From a virus: a stretch of 64,000 nucleotides of DNA. Of this stretch, positions 16,213-26,488 are shown piece by piece. Both the position numbers and the translations under genes were made by a program. Under the pieces are notes generated by a model. That model was not told where the DNA came from. It saw only the letters and a list, made by a program, of their open reading frames with translations, and ran no database searches. Location of the stretch: the IMG/VR virus record IMGVR_UViG_3300032296_003307, positions 62,001 through 126,000 of that record; one strand, given 5' to 3'. Numbering within the stretch: position 1 is the stretch's first letter; the number at the start of each line of letters is the position of its first letter.

Positions 16213-17025
16213 ATGGATAGTAAAGTAACAGAAAAACAATGGTTAATTGAAGAACCAGGTCGTATTGAAGATTATAATAAAAAACTCCCAATACTTGAAA
16301 TTTATACCTGTGTACAATCAGAGGGTTCAAGACAAGGTCGTCCAACAGTAGCAGTTAGGGTAACAGGTTGTACTCATAGATGCTGGTTTGGTGCCGGAGG
16401 TTGGTGTGATTCTTGGTACACAAGTATTCATCCTGAAAAAGGTATTTACTGTTTTAATGACATTGTTAAAATATATGATGAAAATCCTCATATTAAGGAA
16501 ATGATGTTAACAGGTGGTTCCCCTACTATGCAACCAGCATTGGTTAATGAGTTGACTCGTTTTGCCTATAAAAGAGGTATTTTGATTACTATTGAAACCG
16601 AAGGTTCTCACTTTATTAAAACAGATTTTCCTATTGGTTTAATTTCTTTAAGCCCTAAATTCAGCAATTCAATTCCTAAAATTGATGTTAATACTCCTAT
16701 GGGAAAATTGGTTGACCAAAAAATGATTGATCAACATGAAAAGTTCCGTTTAAATAAAGAGGTAATGAAAATGATGATGGAATACCATACTGAATATCAT
16801 TTTAAACCTGTATGGGATGGAACAGAGGAAAACCTGGCTGAAATTGAGGCATTCAGAGTTGAAATGAATATTCCAAAATGGAAAACTTGGTTGATGCCTG
16901 CTGGTGATACTAGAGAAACTCTAATTGAAATGTATCCTATCTCAATTGAAAAATGTATGGAAATGGGTTACAACTGGACTGGTAGAGATCACATTATTGC
17001 TTACGATACTAAGAGAGCCGTTTAA
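16213..17025 (+). CDS. queE: QueE-like 7-carboxy-7-deazaguanine synthase (radical SAM)
   Basis: A 270-residue radical SAM enzyme. The start EIYTCVQSEGSRQGRPTVAV is typical of QueE. The cluster motif reads GCTHRCWFGAGGWCDSW, C-x3-C-x7-C instead of the usual C-x3-C-x2-C. The SAM-binding LTGGSPT and a typical IETEGS segment follow. It makes CDG from the QueD product. Its TAA overlaps the next ATG. Confidence 0.85.
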   Translation: MDSKVTEKQWLIEEPGRIEDYNKKLPILEIYTCVQSEGSRQGRPTVAVRVTGCTHRCWFGAGGWCDSWYTSIHPEKGIYCFNDIVKIYDENPHIKEMMLTGGSPTMQPALVNELTRFAYKRGILITIETEGSHFIKTDFPIGLISLSPKFSNSIPKIDVNTPMGKLVDQKMIDQHEKFRLNKEVMKMMMEYHTEYHFKPVWDGTEENLAEIEAFRVEMNIPKWKTWLMPAGDTRETLIEMYPISIEKCMEMGYNWTGRDHIIAYDTKRAV

Positions 17026-17426
17026 TGGATCTACTCTCAACTCATCCAGTCAAAAAATTAGATTTAGGTTTCCACGGCAATCTATTCGGAGGTAAATTAC
17101 TCTCCTGGATAGATGCCGCGGTTGCCGCTTATGCTATGGAAAAATGTAGAAGCCAAAACATGATTACTGTAGCAATGGACAGATGTGTTTTTAAAAAACC
17201 AGCCAAAGAAAAAAATCTAGTTAAAATTTATGCTGATGTTTTGAAAATAGGAAACACATCAGCTACTTTTAGGGTAGAGGCAAGAGCATACAATGTTTTT
17301 AGAGGTGATGAAGTTACATTATTAGAAACAAGCATGACTTTTGTAAGAGTAGATGACGAAGGAGCTCCTATATCCATTTCCCAAACAGTAAAAGACAAAT
17401 ACAAAATTCCTGAATCTAAACTTTAA
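17025..17426 (+). CDS. Hotdog-fold acyl-CoA thioesterase-like protein
   Basis: A 133-residue single hotdog domain with HGNLFGGKLLSWIDAAVAAYA (18-38), the signature helix region of bacterial acyl-CoA thioesterases. It is unusual in a phage and sits inside the deazaguanine/nucleotide operon (start overlaps the queE stop). The substrate is unknown; it might act on a lipid or a non-CoA thioester. Confidence 0.72.
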   Translation: MDLLSTHPVKKLDLGFHGNLFGGKLLSWIDAAVAAYAMEKCRSQNMITVAMDRCVFKKPAKEKNLVKIYADVLKIGNTSATFRVEARAYNVFRGDEVTLLETSMTFVRVDDEGAPISISQTVKDKYKIPESKL

Positions 17427-17439
17427 TATTTATTAAAAA

Positions 17440-17685
17440 ATGAAACCAAAATTAACTTATTTTTATAGCGATACCTGCCCCAAATGCAGTGAATTAGAAC
17501 CCCTAGTAAAAGAATTAGAACAATTATTTGAAATTACTTATGTAGATACTTACGAAGATGATCTACTTACAGAATCAAACAACATTGAATGGATTCCTAC
17601 ATTTGTGTTGGAAGATAAAGATGGAAAACATAAATTTGAAGGCGCAAAACAAATTAAAGAGTTTTTAAGAAAAATCATTTCATGA
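17440..17685 (+). CDS. Glutaredoxin/thioredoxin-like protein
   Basis: An 81-residue redox protein with a CPKC active site (13-16) and cis-proline segment WIPTFVL. It is the second small thioredoxin-like protein in 2 kb and overlaps the next gene by 4 nt. It probably serves the ribonucleotide reductase or another nucleotide enzyme. Confidence 0.75.
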   Translation: MKPKLTYFYSDTCPKCSELEPLVKELEQLFEITYVDTYEDDLLTESNNIEWIPTFVLEDKDGKHKFEGAKQIKEFLRKIIS

Positions 17686-18182
17686 TACTATTTACAGAAA
17701 AAGAAATCCAAAACAAAGTAGGAGAGATTGCCTACAACCTTAAAAAAAGACATCACGAGGAACCTCCTGTGTTTATATGCGTTTTAAACGGCGCTTTCAT
17801 GTTTTTTACGGACTTGGTGAAACACATGGAAGATTGCCATATAGACTTTATACGCGCGAAATCTTACGAAGGAACCACACAGGGTGAAATATACATTACC
17901 AAACAAATAGAAAGTGATATTACTGGAAAAGATGTTTATTTGGTTGATGATATCTATGATTCAGGTAATACTATGAATCGTTTGATAAAAAACATTAGTT
18001 ATGGTAATCCAAAATCAATTACCCCAGTAACATTGTTTAAAAGACATACCTCCAAAAACCCTGATCTAATTTATGGTTTTGATTTAGAAAATGAATACTT
18101 TTTAGTGGGTTATGGTTTGGATGGAGAAAATGATTTAAAAAGGAACCAAAAATACATCACTGGTATAATGAGTGAAGATTAA
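17682..18182 (+). CDS. Purine (hypoxanthine-type) phosphoribosyltransferase
   Basis: A 166-residue type I PRTase with the PRPP-binding loop VYLVDDIYDSGNTM and the upstream RAKSYEGTTQGEI region typical of hypoxanthine/guanine PRTases. It would salvage purine bases to nucleotides. Beside folE it may feed GTP into the 7-deazaguanine route or recycle displaced guanine; that link is inference. Confidence 0.82.
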   Translation: MILFTEKEIQNKVGEIAYNLKKRHHEEPPVFICVLNGAFMFFTDLVKHMEDCHIDFIRAKSYEGTTQGEIYITKQIESDITGKDVYLVDDIYDSGNTMNRLIKNISYGNPKSITPVTLFKRHTSKNPDLIYGFDLENEYFLVGYGLDGENDLKRNQKYITGIMSED

Positions 18183-18188
18183 TTTTAA

Positions 18189-18218
18189 TTTGGTTTTTAT
18201 AAAAAATATTATTATATT
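18189..18218 (+). promoter_or_regulatory. Promoter TTTG-N20-TATATT for folE
   Basis: TTTG at 18189-18192 and TATATT at 18213-18218, spacer 20 nt, 6 nt before the ATG at 18225. Confidence 0.7.
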
Positions 18219-18224
18219 ATTGTT

Positions 18225-18959
18225 ATGACTATTGAAAATAAAAGAAGAAAAATTATTGATGTAGAAAAACTTGAACTGGCTCAACCTGGTTTTGCTAATG
18301 GTATTTCACTTCAGTTAGACAAAGTAATTAAAAATGGTGAACACCGTTCACTTACTGAAAATGAAAAATACGATATCATTGACAAAGCAGAAAAAGCATA
18401 TGGTGAGTTTTTAGATGCTTTAGGTGTTGATTGGAGAAACGATCCCAATTCAATGGAAACTCCTCGTCGTGTAGCAAAGGCTTATGTACTGGATTTGTGG
18501 AAAGGTCGTTATGATGTTCCTACTGAAATTACTGCTTTCCCAGCAGATGGTTACAATGGAATTATTTTAGAAAGAGATATTCCTATTGTAAGTATGTGTT
18601 CACACCACCACCAAGCTATTTTAGGAAAAGCCCACGTTGCTTATGTTCCTGGAAAAGATGGTAAGGTAATTGGATTGAGTAAATTGAACCGAATTGTAGA
18701 ACATTATGCTCGTAGAGGTGCTATTCAAGAACAACTTACAGTTGCTATTCACAATGCAATTAATGAAGTATGTGAAGGCAATATTGGAGTAATGGTTGTA
18801 GTTCATTCATTCCACAATTGTGTTTCATGTCGTGGTATTAAACATTTTGGAGCATCAATGGTTACAAGTGAAGTATCAGGTGTATTTGCTGACCACACCA
18901 AAACAGCAAAACAAGAAGTTATGGATATGTTAAAATTTAATATGGAGGGTTACAGATGA
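18225..18959 (+). CDS. folE: GTP cyclohydrolase I
   Basis: A 244-residue FolE enzyme converting GTP to dihydroneopterin triphosphate, the first step to 7-deazaguanine. Zinc ligands are Cys125 and His128 (MCSHHHQ) and Cys199 (HNCVSCRGI); the catalytic H-rich loop and the HFGAS end are conserved. A roughly 50-residue N-terminal extension precedes the core. It overlaps the next gene by 4 nt. Confidence 0.92.
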   Translation: MTIENKRRKIIDVEKLELAQPGFANGISLQLDKVIKNGEHRSLTENEKYDIIDKAEKAYGEFLDALGVDWRNDPNSMETPRRVAKAYVLDLWKGRYDVPTEITAFPADGYNGIILERDIPIVSMCSHHHQAILGKAHVAYVPGKDGKVIGLSKLNRIVEHYARRGAIQEQLTVAIHNAINEVCEGNIGVMVVVHSFHNCVSCRGIKHFGASMVTSEVSGVFADHTKTAKQEVMDMLKFNMEGYR

Positions 18960-19459
18960 TCCTAAACGCAGAACAACTTTTGGAACAAGGTCTAATAATT
19001 TTAGATGATGCCAAAGGTAAACCAGCACAAGTTGGTTATGATTTATCAATTAAAGAAGTTAATAAAGTAGGAGGTGAAATTGGAAGAGTTTTAAAAGACA
19101 AAACCATTGTAAACAAACATACTCCTGTTGAAAAAACTAGTTTGGAAGGTAAAAAAGGCTGGATACTATATCAGGGAGTTTATGATGTAATTATGAATGA
19201 AGGCTGTGATATTCATCCTGACAGAGTAGGACTAATTCGCCAACGTTCTTCTTTGATGAGAAACGGAGCAATTATTACCTCAAGTATTTTTGATCCTGGT
19301 TTTAAAACAGCAAATGTAGGAACTTACATGATTGTTTTTGAAACTATTTTTATTGAAGAGGATGCTCGAGTTGCTCAAATGTATTTCCACGAGTGTGAAC
19401 CAGTAAGCAAAGATCAGCTTTATAACGGTCAGTTCCAAAACGATAAACAAAGAGGTTAA
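18956..19459 (+). CDS. dCTP deaminase / dUTPase family protein
   Basis: A 167-residue trimeric-type enzyme. VGLIRQRSSLMRNGAIITSS followed by DPGF and NVGTYMIV are the conserved nucleotide-binding motifs of the dUTPase/dCTP deaminase superfamily. It would produce dUMP or dUTP for thymidylate synthase (56860) and keep uracil out of DNA. The exact reaction is not decided by sequence. Confidence 0.78.
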   Translation: MILNAEQLLEQGLIILDDAKGKPAQVGYDLSIKEVNKVGGEIGRVLKDKTIVNKHTPVEKTSLEGKKGWILYQGVYDVIMNEGCDIHPDRVGLIRQRSSLMRNGAIITSSIFDPGFKTANVGTYMIVFETIFIEEDARVAQMYFHECEPVSKDQLYNGQFQNDKQRG

Positions 19460-19473
19460 TTTTTTTTTTTTCA

Positions 19474-19503
19474 TTTGGAAACCTTAATTTTCTTTCGTAT
19501 ATT
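19474..19503 (+). promoter_or_regulatory. Promoter of tagged-protein cassette 1
   Basis: TTTG at 19474-19477 and TATATT at 19498-19503, spacer 20 nt; a TATTTATA motif overlaps (19500-19507). About 65 nt of this upstream region is closely similar to the region before 26544. Confidence 0.75.
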
Positions 19504-19527
19504 TATAACAAATAAAAACTCAATAAA

Positions 19528-20130
19528 ATGAAAGACATAATTAGAATGAACCAGCTAGCTGGTATTATCACAGAAGGCCAAGCTAAAAAAATGATGGAAA
19601 TTTTAACTGAAGGAGAAGTAGATGAAATGGCTACCTTAATCAATAAAAAATCTTCAGAAGGAAGTGGAAAACCTGTACAAGTAGGTGATACAATCAAATG
19701 GCAACAAGCGGTGTCTAGTGGTGATAACTATTACGGTAAAAATTATGTAACAATGAAAGGTAAAGTAACCAAGTTGTTAGGATCAGCTAATGTAGAAGCT
19801 GAAGATCTTGAAACTGGTGATTTGTATAGAGTTTCTCGTAAAGAATTAACTGTGATTTCTGAAATGGAGGGAACTTTAAATGAAGCTAATCCTGATTTAA
19901 CAAAATTTAAAAATTACCTCAATAAAAAAAGTTTTGGTATGGAAGTATTAGATGAACCTGGACCAAACATTTATTTTGAATTCTGGACACCAGCTGGTTC
20001 ACAAGCTTTTGAAGATTTATTAAATAAATTAAGTCTAAAATTTAAGAAAAATACAGAAAGAGATGGTGGAAAGTTAGTAACTATGTATTATGTAGATAAA
20101 GCAAGTGCAAAACAACTTTTTGGAAAATAA
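19528..20130 (+). CDS. Cassette protein 1 with propeptide-like N-terminus
   Basis: A 200-residue protein starting MKDIIRMNQLAGIITEGQAK, nearly identical in the first 24 residues to the protein at 26544, after which the two diverge. The leader contains an I-x-T-E/I-I-T-E site of the type cut by T4 gp21-like proteases. The body has a beta-rich central part (VGDTIKWQQ..., YVTMKGKVTKLLG) and a C-terminal alpha/beta part. It lies between its own promoter and terminator, inserted between the dCTP deaminase-like and polymerase genes. Possibly a protein packaged in the head. Confidence 0.7.
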   Translation: MKDIIRMNQLAGIITEGQAKKMMEILTEGEVDEMATLINKKSSEGSGKPVQVGDTIKWQQAVSSGDNYYGKNYVTMKGKVTKLLGSANVEAEDLETGDLYRVSRKELTVISEMEGTLNEANPDLTKFKNYLNKKSFGMEVLDEPGPNIYFEFWTPAGSQAFEDLLNKLSLKFKKNTERDGGKLVTMYYVDKASAKQLFGK

Positions 20131-20154
20131 TTAAACAAACAAAAATCATAAATT

Positions 20155-20181
20155 AAGGCTTGGGAAACCAAGCCTTTTTTA
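20155..20181 (+). terminator. Intrinsic terminator, fused to the polB promoter
   Basis: AAGGCTTGG-GAAA-CCAAGCCTT followed by a T run: 9-bp stem. It is essentially identical to the hairpin at 26978 and similar to 9575. Confidence 0.88.
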
Positions 20182-20188
20182 TTACATT
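20160..20188 (+). promoter_or_regulatory. polB promoter with -33 box in the terminator stem
   Basis: TTG at 20160-20162 in the ascending arm and TACATT at 20183-20188, spacer 20 nt; 6 nt before the polymerase start. Confidence 0.7.
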
Positions 20189-20194
20189 GATGCT

Positions 20195-22789
20195 ATGTAT
20201 CAAGCAGTTTACTTTGATAGAGAGGAAAAACAATATTATCTAAGAGACGACAGATGGAAAGGTTTTAAAACAGTTCAACATTGGCCTACTCTTTATGTTG
20301 CTGATCCTGATGGTGACTTTGAAACACTAGAAGGTACCAAAGTATCCCCTGTTAAAAGAATGGATGATTGGAAAGATCCTAGATACTTTGAAAAAGACGT
20401 AGACAAACTTACTCGCTTACTTGTTGATTACTATTATGAATCTGATGATACACCAAAGTTTCATAATACAGTTTATTTAGATATTGAGTGTGAAATTGCC
20501 GGAGCATTAACTGAGGAAACAATTAAAGATCCTAAAGGTAAAATAACTGCTGTTGCTCTTTATGATGCTAATTCTAAAAAATATTATTGTTTACTTTTAG
20601 ATGAAAGTAAAACCTTTAAAGACATTGTTGAAGAAGATAAAGAGGTTATACCCTATGCCACTGAAAAAGAATTATTAAGTGGTTTTTTAGACAAATGGTA
20701 TGAATTAGACCCAACTATTATTACAGGTTGGAACAGTGGTTTCTTTGATATTCCTTACCTATACTATAGAATTTCTAAAGTATTAGGTGAAACACTTGCT
20801 CAAACCCTATCTCCAATAGGAAAAATTCAATTCACCCCCCAATTTCCAGATCAACCTGTTAATTTAGGAGGTATTAACCATCTTGACTATATGCTTTTGT
20901 TTAAAAAGTTTATTACAAAACAAGAGTCATCTTATCGTTTAGGTGATATTGGTAAAAAATATGCTAAATTAGAAAAAATAGAGTATCAAGGTTCACTTGA
21001 TAAATTATTTAAAGAAGATATTCATACATTTATTGAATATAACCTTCGAGACGTTGAAATTATTGTTGAGCTTGAAAAACGAATGAAGTTTATCGAACTA
21101 ACAGTTACAATTGGTCATTTATGTCATACAACTTACGAATCGATTTACTTTTCAACAGTATTAAATGAAGGTGCTATTTTAACTTACCTAAAACGTAAAG
21201 GAATAGTTTCACCTAATAAACCAACTACCTATAATCCAGCTCTAAAAACATTACAAGAGGAATATGCTGGTGGTTATTTGAAAGATCCTGTTCCTGGTTT
21301 ATATGAATGGGTTATTGATTTGGATTTTACATCTTTGTATCCCTCTATTATTCGTTCACTTAATATGGGAATTGAAACATTAGTTGGACGTGTTGTAAAC
21401 AGAGGTAAATTTGATAATCAATGGTCACTTAAAGAACTTAAAGCAATGAACCCTAGTACTATGGTTACTATTGAAAAAGTTAAAAAAGATCGTAGATTAG
21501 CCCAATCAGAAATTTCAGTAGGTGATTTAATAGAAATTATTGAAGGTAATGATTTAATTATTTCAGCACCCGGTGTTATGTTCCGTAAAGACAAATCAAG
21601 TGTTGTTTGTGAAATTCTAGCTGACTGGTTTGCTAAACGTCAAGAATATAAAAAGTTGATGAAAAAGGCATATAAAGAAGATAACGACCCTGTTATGGGA
21701 TCCTTTTATGATAGACGTCAACATGCTTATAAAATTAAATTAAATGATGTTTATGGTGTATTTGCAATTAATGGTTGGAGATACACTGATGGAAACAAAT
21801 TCATTAGTAAAGCAATTACTTTAACAGGTCAGCGCTTAACTCAAGAATCTATTAAGTTTGTAAACAATTGGATGAATGAGCAATTAGGTACAGACAATAA
21901 AGATTACATTGTTACCTCAGATACCGACTCATTATTCATTCAGGTTAAAGATTTAATTTTACAACGTAAACCTGAATTAGCTACAGCAGATCAAGAAACA
22001 ATTGTACAAGAGGTACTTAAAGTTGCTACTGAAATTCAAAAATTAGCAAATGAAAATCTACATACCATAGTACAAGAATTATTTAATGTTAAATACCCTA
22101 ATGAACCTCACTATTTTGAATTAAAACAAGAGGTTGTACTTGATAGAGGTTATTTTGCTGGTAAGCGTAGATACGCCCAACACATTGTTAATAAAGAAGG
22201 TGTACCAACAGATGAACTAGATGTTAAAGGATTGGATTTGATGAAATCAAATTTCCCACCATTGTTTAAAAAGTTTGGTGAACACATTATTAATGAAATT
22301 ATGTTTGGTAAACCTAAAACAGATATTGATAAACAAATACTTGATTTTAGAACCGAATTAAGAACAATTAATTGGAAACAAATTCTAAAACCTACTGGAT
22401 TAAAGAAAATGGGTGAATATTTGGCTTCACCTCCTAGAGCAGGTGAGGTATTTTCAAAATTAGGATTAAAATGTCCTATTAATACCAAAGCAGCTATTTA
22501 CTATAATGATATTTTAACTTTTAAAGGTTTAGATAAAAAATATCCAACATTCCAAATAGGTGATAAAATGTATATTGCTTATTTAAAAGATAATCCTTAT
22601 AGAATAGATGTTGTTGGTTTTAACGGATTTAATGACCCTCCTGAGGTAATGGAATTTATAGAAAAATACATTGATAGAGACGGTTTATTTGATTCAGTTA
22701 TGAAAAACAAATTAGAGTCATTATATTCAGATCTAGGATGGGGTGCTGTAGTACTCAATCAAAACATAAACAAGTTTTTTAAATTTTAA
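20195..22789 (+). CDS. 43: Family B DNA polymerase (replicase, gp43-like)
   Basis: An 864-residue replicative polymerase with 3'-5' exonuclease and polymerase domains. Exo I is LDIECE (Asp96, Glu98), Exo II is ITGWNSGFFDIPY, motif A is DLDFTSLYPSI (Asp375/Asp377), motif B is KIKLNDVYGVF and motif C is TSDTDS (Asp576/Asp578). The exonuclease residues look intact, so it should proofread. The sliding clamp follows 2 nt downstream. Confidence 0.95.
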   Translation: MYQAVYFDREEKQYYLRDDRWKGFKTVQHWPTLYVADPDGDFETLEGTKVSPVKRMDDWKDPRYFEKDVDKLTRLLVDYYYESDDTPKFHNTVYLDIECEIAGALTEETIKDPKGKITAVALYDANSKKYYCLLLDESKTFKDIVEEDKEVIPYATEKELLSGFLDKWYELDPTIITGWNSGFFDIPYLYYRISKVLGETLAQTLSPIGKIQFTPQFPDQPVNLGGINHLDYMLLFKKFITKQESSYRLGDIGKKYAKLEKIEYQGSLDKLFKEDIHTFIEYNLRDVEIIVELEKRMKFIELTVTIGHLCHTTYESIYFSTVLNEGAILTYLKRKGIVSPNKPTTYNPALKTLQEEYAGGYLKDPVPGLYEWVIDLDFTSLYPSIIRSLNMGIETLVGRVVNRGKFDNQWSLKELKAMNPSTMVTIEKVKKDRRLAQSEISVGDLIEIIEGNDLIISAPGVMFRKDKSSVVCEILADWFAKRQEYKKLMKKAYKEDNDPVMGSFYDRRQHAYKIKLNDVYGVFAINGWRYTDGNKFISKAITLTGQRLTQESIKFVNNWMNEQLGTDNKDYIVTSDTDSLFIQVKDLILQRKPELATADQETIVQEVLKVATEIQKLANENLHTIVQELFNVKYPNEPHYFELKQEVVLDRGYFAGKRRYAQHIVNKEGVPTDELDVKGLDLMKSNFPPLFKKFGEHIINEIMFGKPKTDIDKQILDFRTELRTINWKQILKPTGLKKMGEYLASPPRAGEVFSKLGLKCPINTKAAIYYNDILTFKGLDKKYPTFQIGDKMYIAYLKDNPYRIDVVGFNGFNDPPEVMEFIEKYIDRDGLFDSVMKNKLESLYSDLGWGAVVLNQNINKFFKF

Positions 22790-22791
22790 AG

Positions 22792-23532
22792 ATGATAAAT
22801 AAATTAGATTTAGTTTCAATTATTTCAAAGTATTTCCTTAACGGAATGAATGAGGCCGTTAAGTGGGAAATTAAAGACAATAACTTAACTATTAAGTTTA
22901 CGGCTCCTGATAGATCAATGATTGGAAAAGTAACTTATGAAGGGTTTGAATTAGAGGATTCAACAGTTGGTATTAGTAATACTACTCAATTAAACAAATT
23001 ACTTGCTATTACAAATGGTTATTTAAATTTAGAGTATTTTAAACAACACAAACTAATTACCAAACTTATTGTAGCAGATAACCAGTTTACTCTAAACTAT
23101 GCTTTAGCCGATACTATGATTATTCCTAAAGCAGGAGAGTATGTTGGTGATGGTCAATACAATATTGAAGCCACGTTAGATAACGAAAGTATAAACGCTA
23201 TAGTTAAAGCAAAATCAGCACTTGCGGAAACCGACACAGTTGTATTTAAACCATTTACTAACGATGATGGTGATTTACAATTGGAAATGCTATTTGGAGG
23301 CAATATTGAACACTCAAACAAAATATCTTTTTACCTTCCAGATATTACAACAAACAATTTACCTTCTGATTTTAAAGTCCATTATAATTCTAATTTAATT
23401 AAAGAAATTATGTACTGTAACAAAGATGTTTCCAGTGGGGTTATGGGAATTAATTTGGATGGAGTTATGAGATTGTTTTTTGATAGTGGAAAAACTAAAA
23501 GTGAGTATTATTTAGTTGCAAAAGAACTCTAA
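22792..23532 (+). CDS. 45: Sliding clamp, gp45-like processivity factor
   Basis: A 246-residue protein with the size and layout of T4 gp45 (228 aa), starting two nucleotides after the polymerase gene. It has the repeating beta pattern of a clamp (NNLTIKFTAPDRSMIG..., NQFTLNYALADTMIIPK) and a C-terminal strand YYLVAKEL typical of phage clamps. It would tether the polymerase and possibly late transcription factors to DNA. Confidence 0.83.
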   Translation: MINKLDLVSIISKYFLNGMNEAVKWEIKDNNLTIKFTAPDRSMIGKVTYEGFELEDSTVGISNTTQLNKLLAITNGYLNLEYFKQHKLITKLIVADNQFTLNYALADTMIIPKAGEYVGDGQYNIEATLDNESINAIVKAKSALAETDTVVFKPFTNDDGDLQLEMLFGGNIEHSNKISFYLPDITTNNLPSDFKVHYNSNLIKEIMYCNKDVSSGVMGINLDGVMRLFFDSGKTKSEYYLVAKEL

Positions 23533-23543
23533 TTAAATATATT
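23516..23543 (+). promoter_or_regulatory. Possible promoter TTG-N19-TATATT
   Basis: TTG at 23516-23518 and TATATT at 23538-23543, spacer 19 nt, before the gene at 23556. Weaker than others because the spacer deviates. Confidence 0.45.
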
Positions 23544-23555
23544 TATTATAAAGTT

Positions 23556-23750
23556 ATGGGTTTTGAATTAATTAAGGTTGGTGACGACTTATATACAGTT
23601 GAGCGTAAAATTTCTGAAAATACAGGAATTGATACAAATCTTTACAAAGGATACACAAACACAACAAACGTATTTAGAAAAGATGGCAAATTTTGGTTTT
23701 GTCGTCTTATTGAAGAAGCACAAGTTATTGAAGAAAATTTGGAAAATTAA
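23556..23750 (+). CDS. Hypothetical protein, 64 aa
   Basis: A small protein starting in the GTTATG context, with a beta-hairpin-like pattern (MGFELIKVGDDLYTVERKIS). Its last codons contain the TTTG box of the next promoter. Function unknown. Confidence 0.55.
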   Translation: MGFELIKVGDDLYTVERKISENTGIDTNLYKGYTNTTNVFRKDGKFWFCRLIEEAQVIEENLEN

Positions 23751-23767
23751 AAAATATTTCATATATT
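23738..23767 (+). promoter_or_regulatory. Promoter TTTG-N20-TATATT for the GroES/GroEL run
   Basis: TTTG at 23738-23741 and TATATT at 23762-23767, spacer 20 nt, 6 nt before the ATG at 23774. It probably drives 23774 through groEL. Confidence 0.65.
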
Positions 23768-23773
23768 CCCGTT

Positions 23774-24067
23774 ATGAGTACTGAAAAAGAAAACCTACGA
23801 ATTATTACAGATCCAGTAATGGAACCTTATTTCATTTCAATGGATGATTATTGTATGACAGTTAATGTTAAAATTACACCTGATTCCCGTTACACCAATT
23901 CAGGAAAAGATTACAACAAAACAATTGGTCACTACAATAATTTAGCTAATGCTTTAAAAGCGATTGCAAGAGACAAAGTGAATTCAAAATCTTACGAATC
24001 ATTAAATGAGTACATTGATACTTACAAAAACACAATTAATTCAATCACAGAAAAAATAAGTATTTAA
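23774..24067 (+). CDS. Hypothetical protein, 97 aa
   Basis: A mixed charged protein (ITDPVMEPYFISMDDYCMTV) with a C-terminal helical region. It lies one base before groES and probably shares its transcript. No motif recognised. Confidence 0.6.
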   Translation: MSTEKENLRIITDPVMEPYFISMDDYCMTVNVKITPDSRYTNSGKDYNKTIGHYNNLANALKAIARDKVNSKSYESLNEYIDTYKNTINSITEKISI

Positions 24068-24068
24068 T

Positions 24069-24392
24069 ATGAAACTAGAAGCATTATACAACGCAGTTAT
24101 CGTAAAACCTATTGAGGCAGAAGAAACCTCTTATGGTGGAATTATTGTTCCCGATTTGGGAAATGAGAAAAACAAACTTGGTAAAGTAGTAGCAGTTGGT
24201 AAAGGTTATTATTCAGTAACTGGAGCTTGGATTGAAACTGTACTAAAAGTTGGAGAAACTATTATTCTTCCTACTATGGGTTTTAGCAAACTAGAACACG
24301 AAGGAGAAGAGTATTGGATTGGTCCTGAAAACCAAGTACTAGGTAAACTAGTAGATGAAACTGAAGAAACAGAAGAAGAACTACCCTTTTAA
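24069..24392 (+). CDS. groES: GroES-like co-chaperonin
   Basis: A 107-residue Cpn10 protein (KLEALYNAVIVKPIEAEETSYGGIIVPD...GKVVAVGKG). The mobile loop region around 17-30 is recognisable. T4 encodes only a distant GroES substitute (gp31), whereas this looks like a true GroES. The acidic tail ends EEELPF, like the gp32 tail. It pairs with the groEL gene 12 nt downstream. Confidence 0.88.
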   Translation: MKLEALYNAVIVKPIEAEETSYGGIIVPDLGNEKNKLGKVVAVGKGYYSVTGAWIETVLKVGETIILPTMGFSKLEHEGEEYWIGPENQVLGKLVDETEETEEELPF

Positions 24393-24397
24393 TTTAA

Positions 24398-26014
<1,617 letters not shown>

Positions 26015-26024
26015 ATTTAAAATT

Positions 26025-26213
26025 ATGAAGGATGCAGTAGCTTTAGAAGGTCAAATTCTTAAAATTGAAGGTGTTGACCATGTTATTAAAAACTTTTATT
26101 TTGTGCCCAATACTAATTATCTTTATGTAGGGCTGTTAACACCACAAAATACAACTATTAACTATGCCTTCGAAAAGCTACTGCCCTACTTAATTGAACA
26201 AATAAAGTTATGA
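26025..26213 (+). CDS. Hypothetical protein, 62 aa
   Basis: A small protein with alternating hydrophobic beta-type segments (HVIKNFYFVPNTNYLYVGLL). It lies 10 nt after groEL and overlaps the next gene by 4 nt. Function unknown. Confidence 0.55.
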   Translation: MKDAVALEGQILKIEGVDHVIKNFYFVPNTNYLYVGLLTPQNTTINYAFEKLLPYLIEQIKL

Positions 26214-26479
26214 GTAAAACAGAAATCCAAGAAAAACTAATTGAAATTGCTCAACGTGTCCCACCAGGAGATCAATGGAAAGTAAATAATGTTAATGCTG
26301 TTCAAAAATCTTTAACAGATGCTTTAGAAGCATGGTTTCAAATAGCAACAGTTAAACCTAAAGCATTTCGTTTAGATTTGGCTCAAGGTAAACTTTTTGC
26401 TATATTACCTGAGGAAGTAGAAATACAAGAACCGGAACCTAAAAAATATTCAATTTACGGAGATTATACTTTAGATTAA
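26210..26479 (+). CDS. Hypothetical protein, 89 aa
   Basis: A helical N-terminal half (EIQEKLIEIAQRVP...) followed by an acidic, Pro/Glu-rich end (VEIQEPEPKKYSIYGDYTLD). Translationally coupled to the previous gene; GTTATG start context. No motif recognised. Confidence 0.55.
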   Translation: MSKTEIQEKLIEIAQRVPPGDQWKVNNVNAVQKSLTDALEAWFQIATVKPKAFRLDLAQGKLFAILPEEVEIQEPEPKKYSIYGDYTLD

Positions 26480-26488
26480 GTTTTTTTA

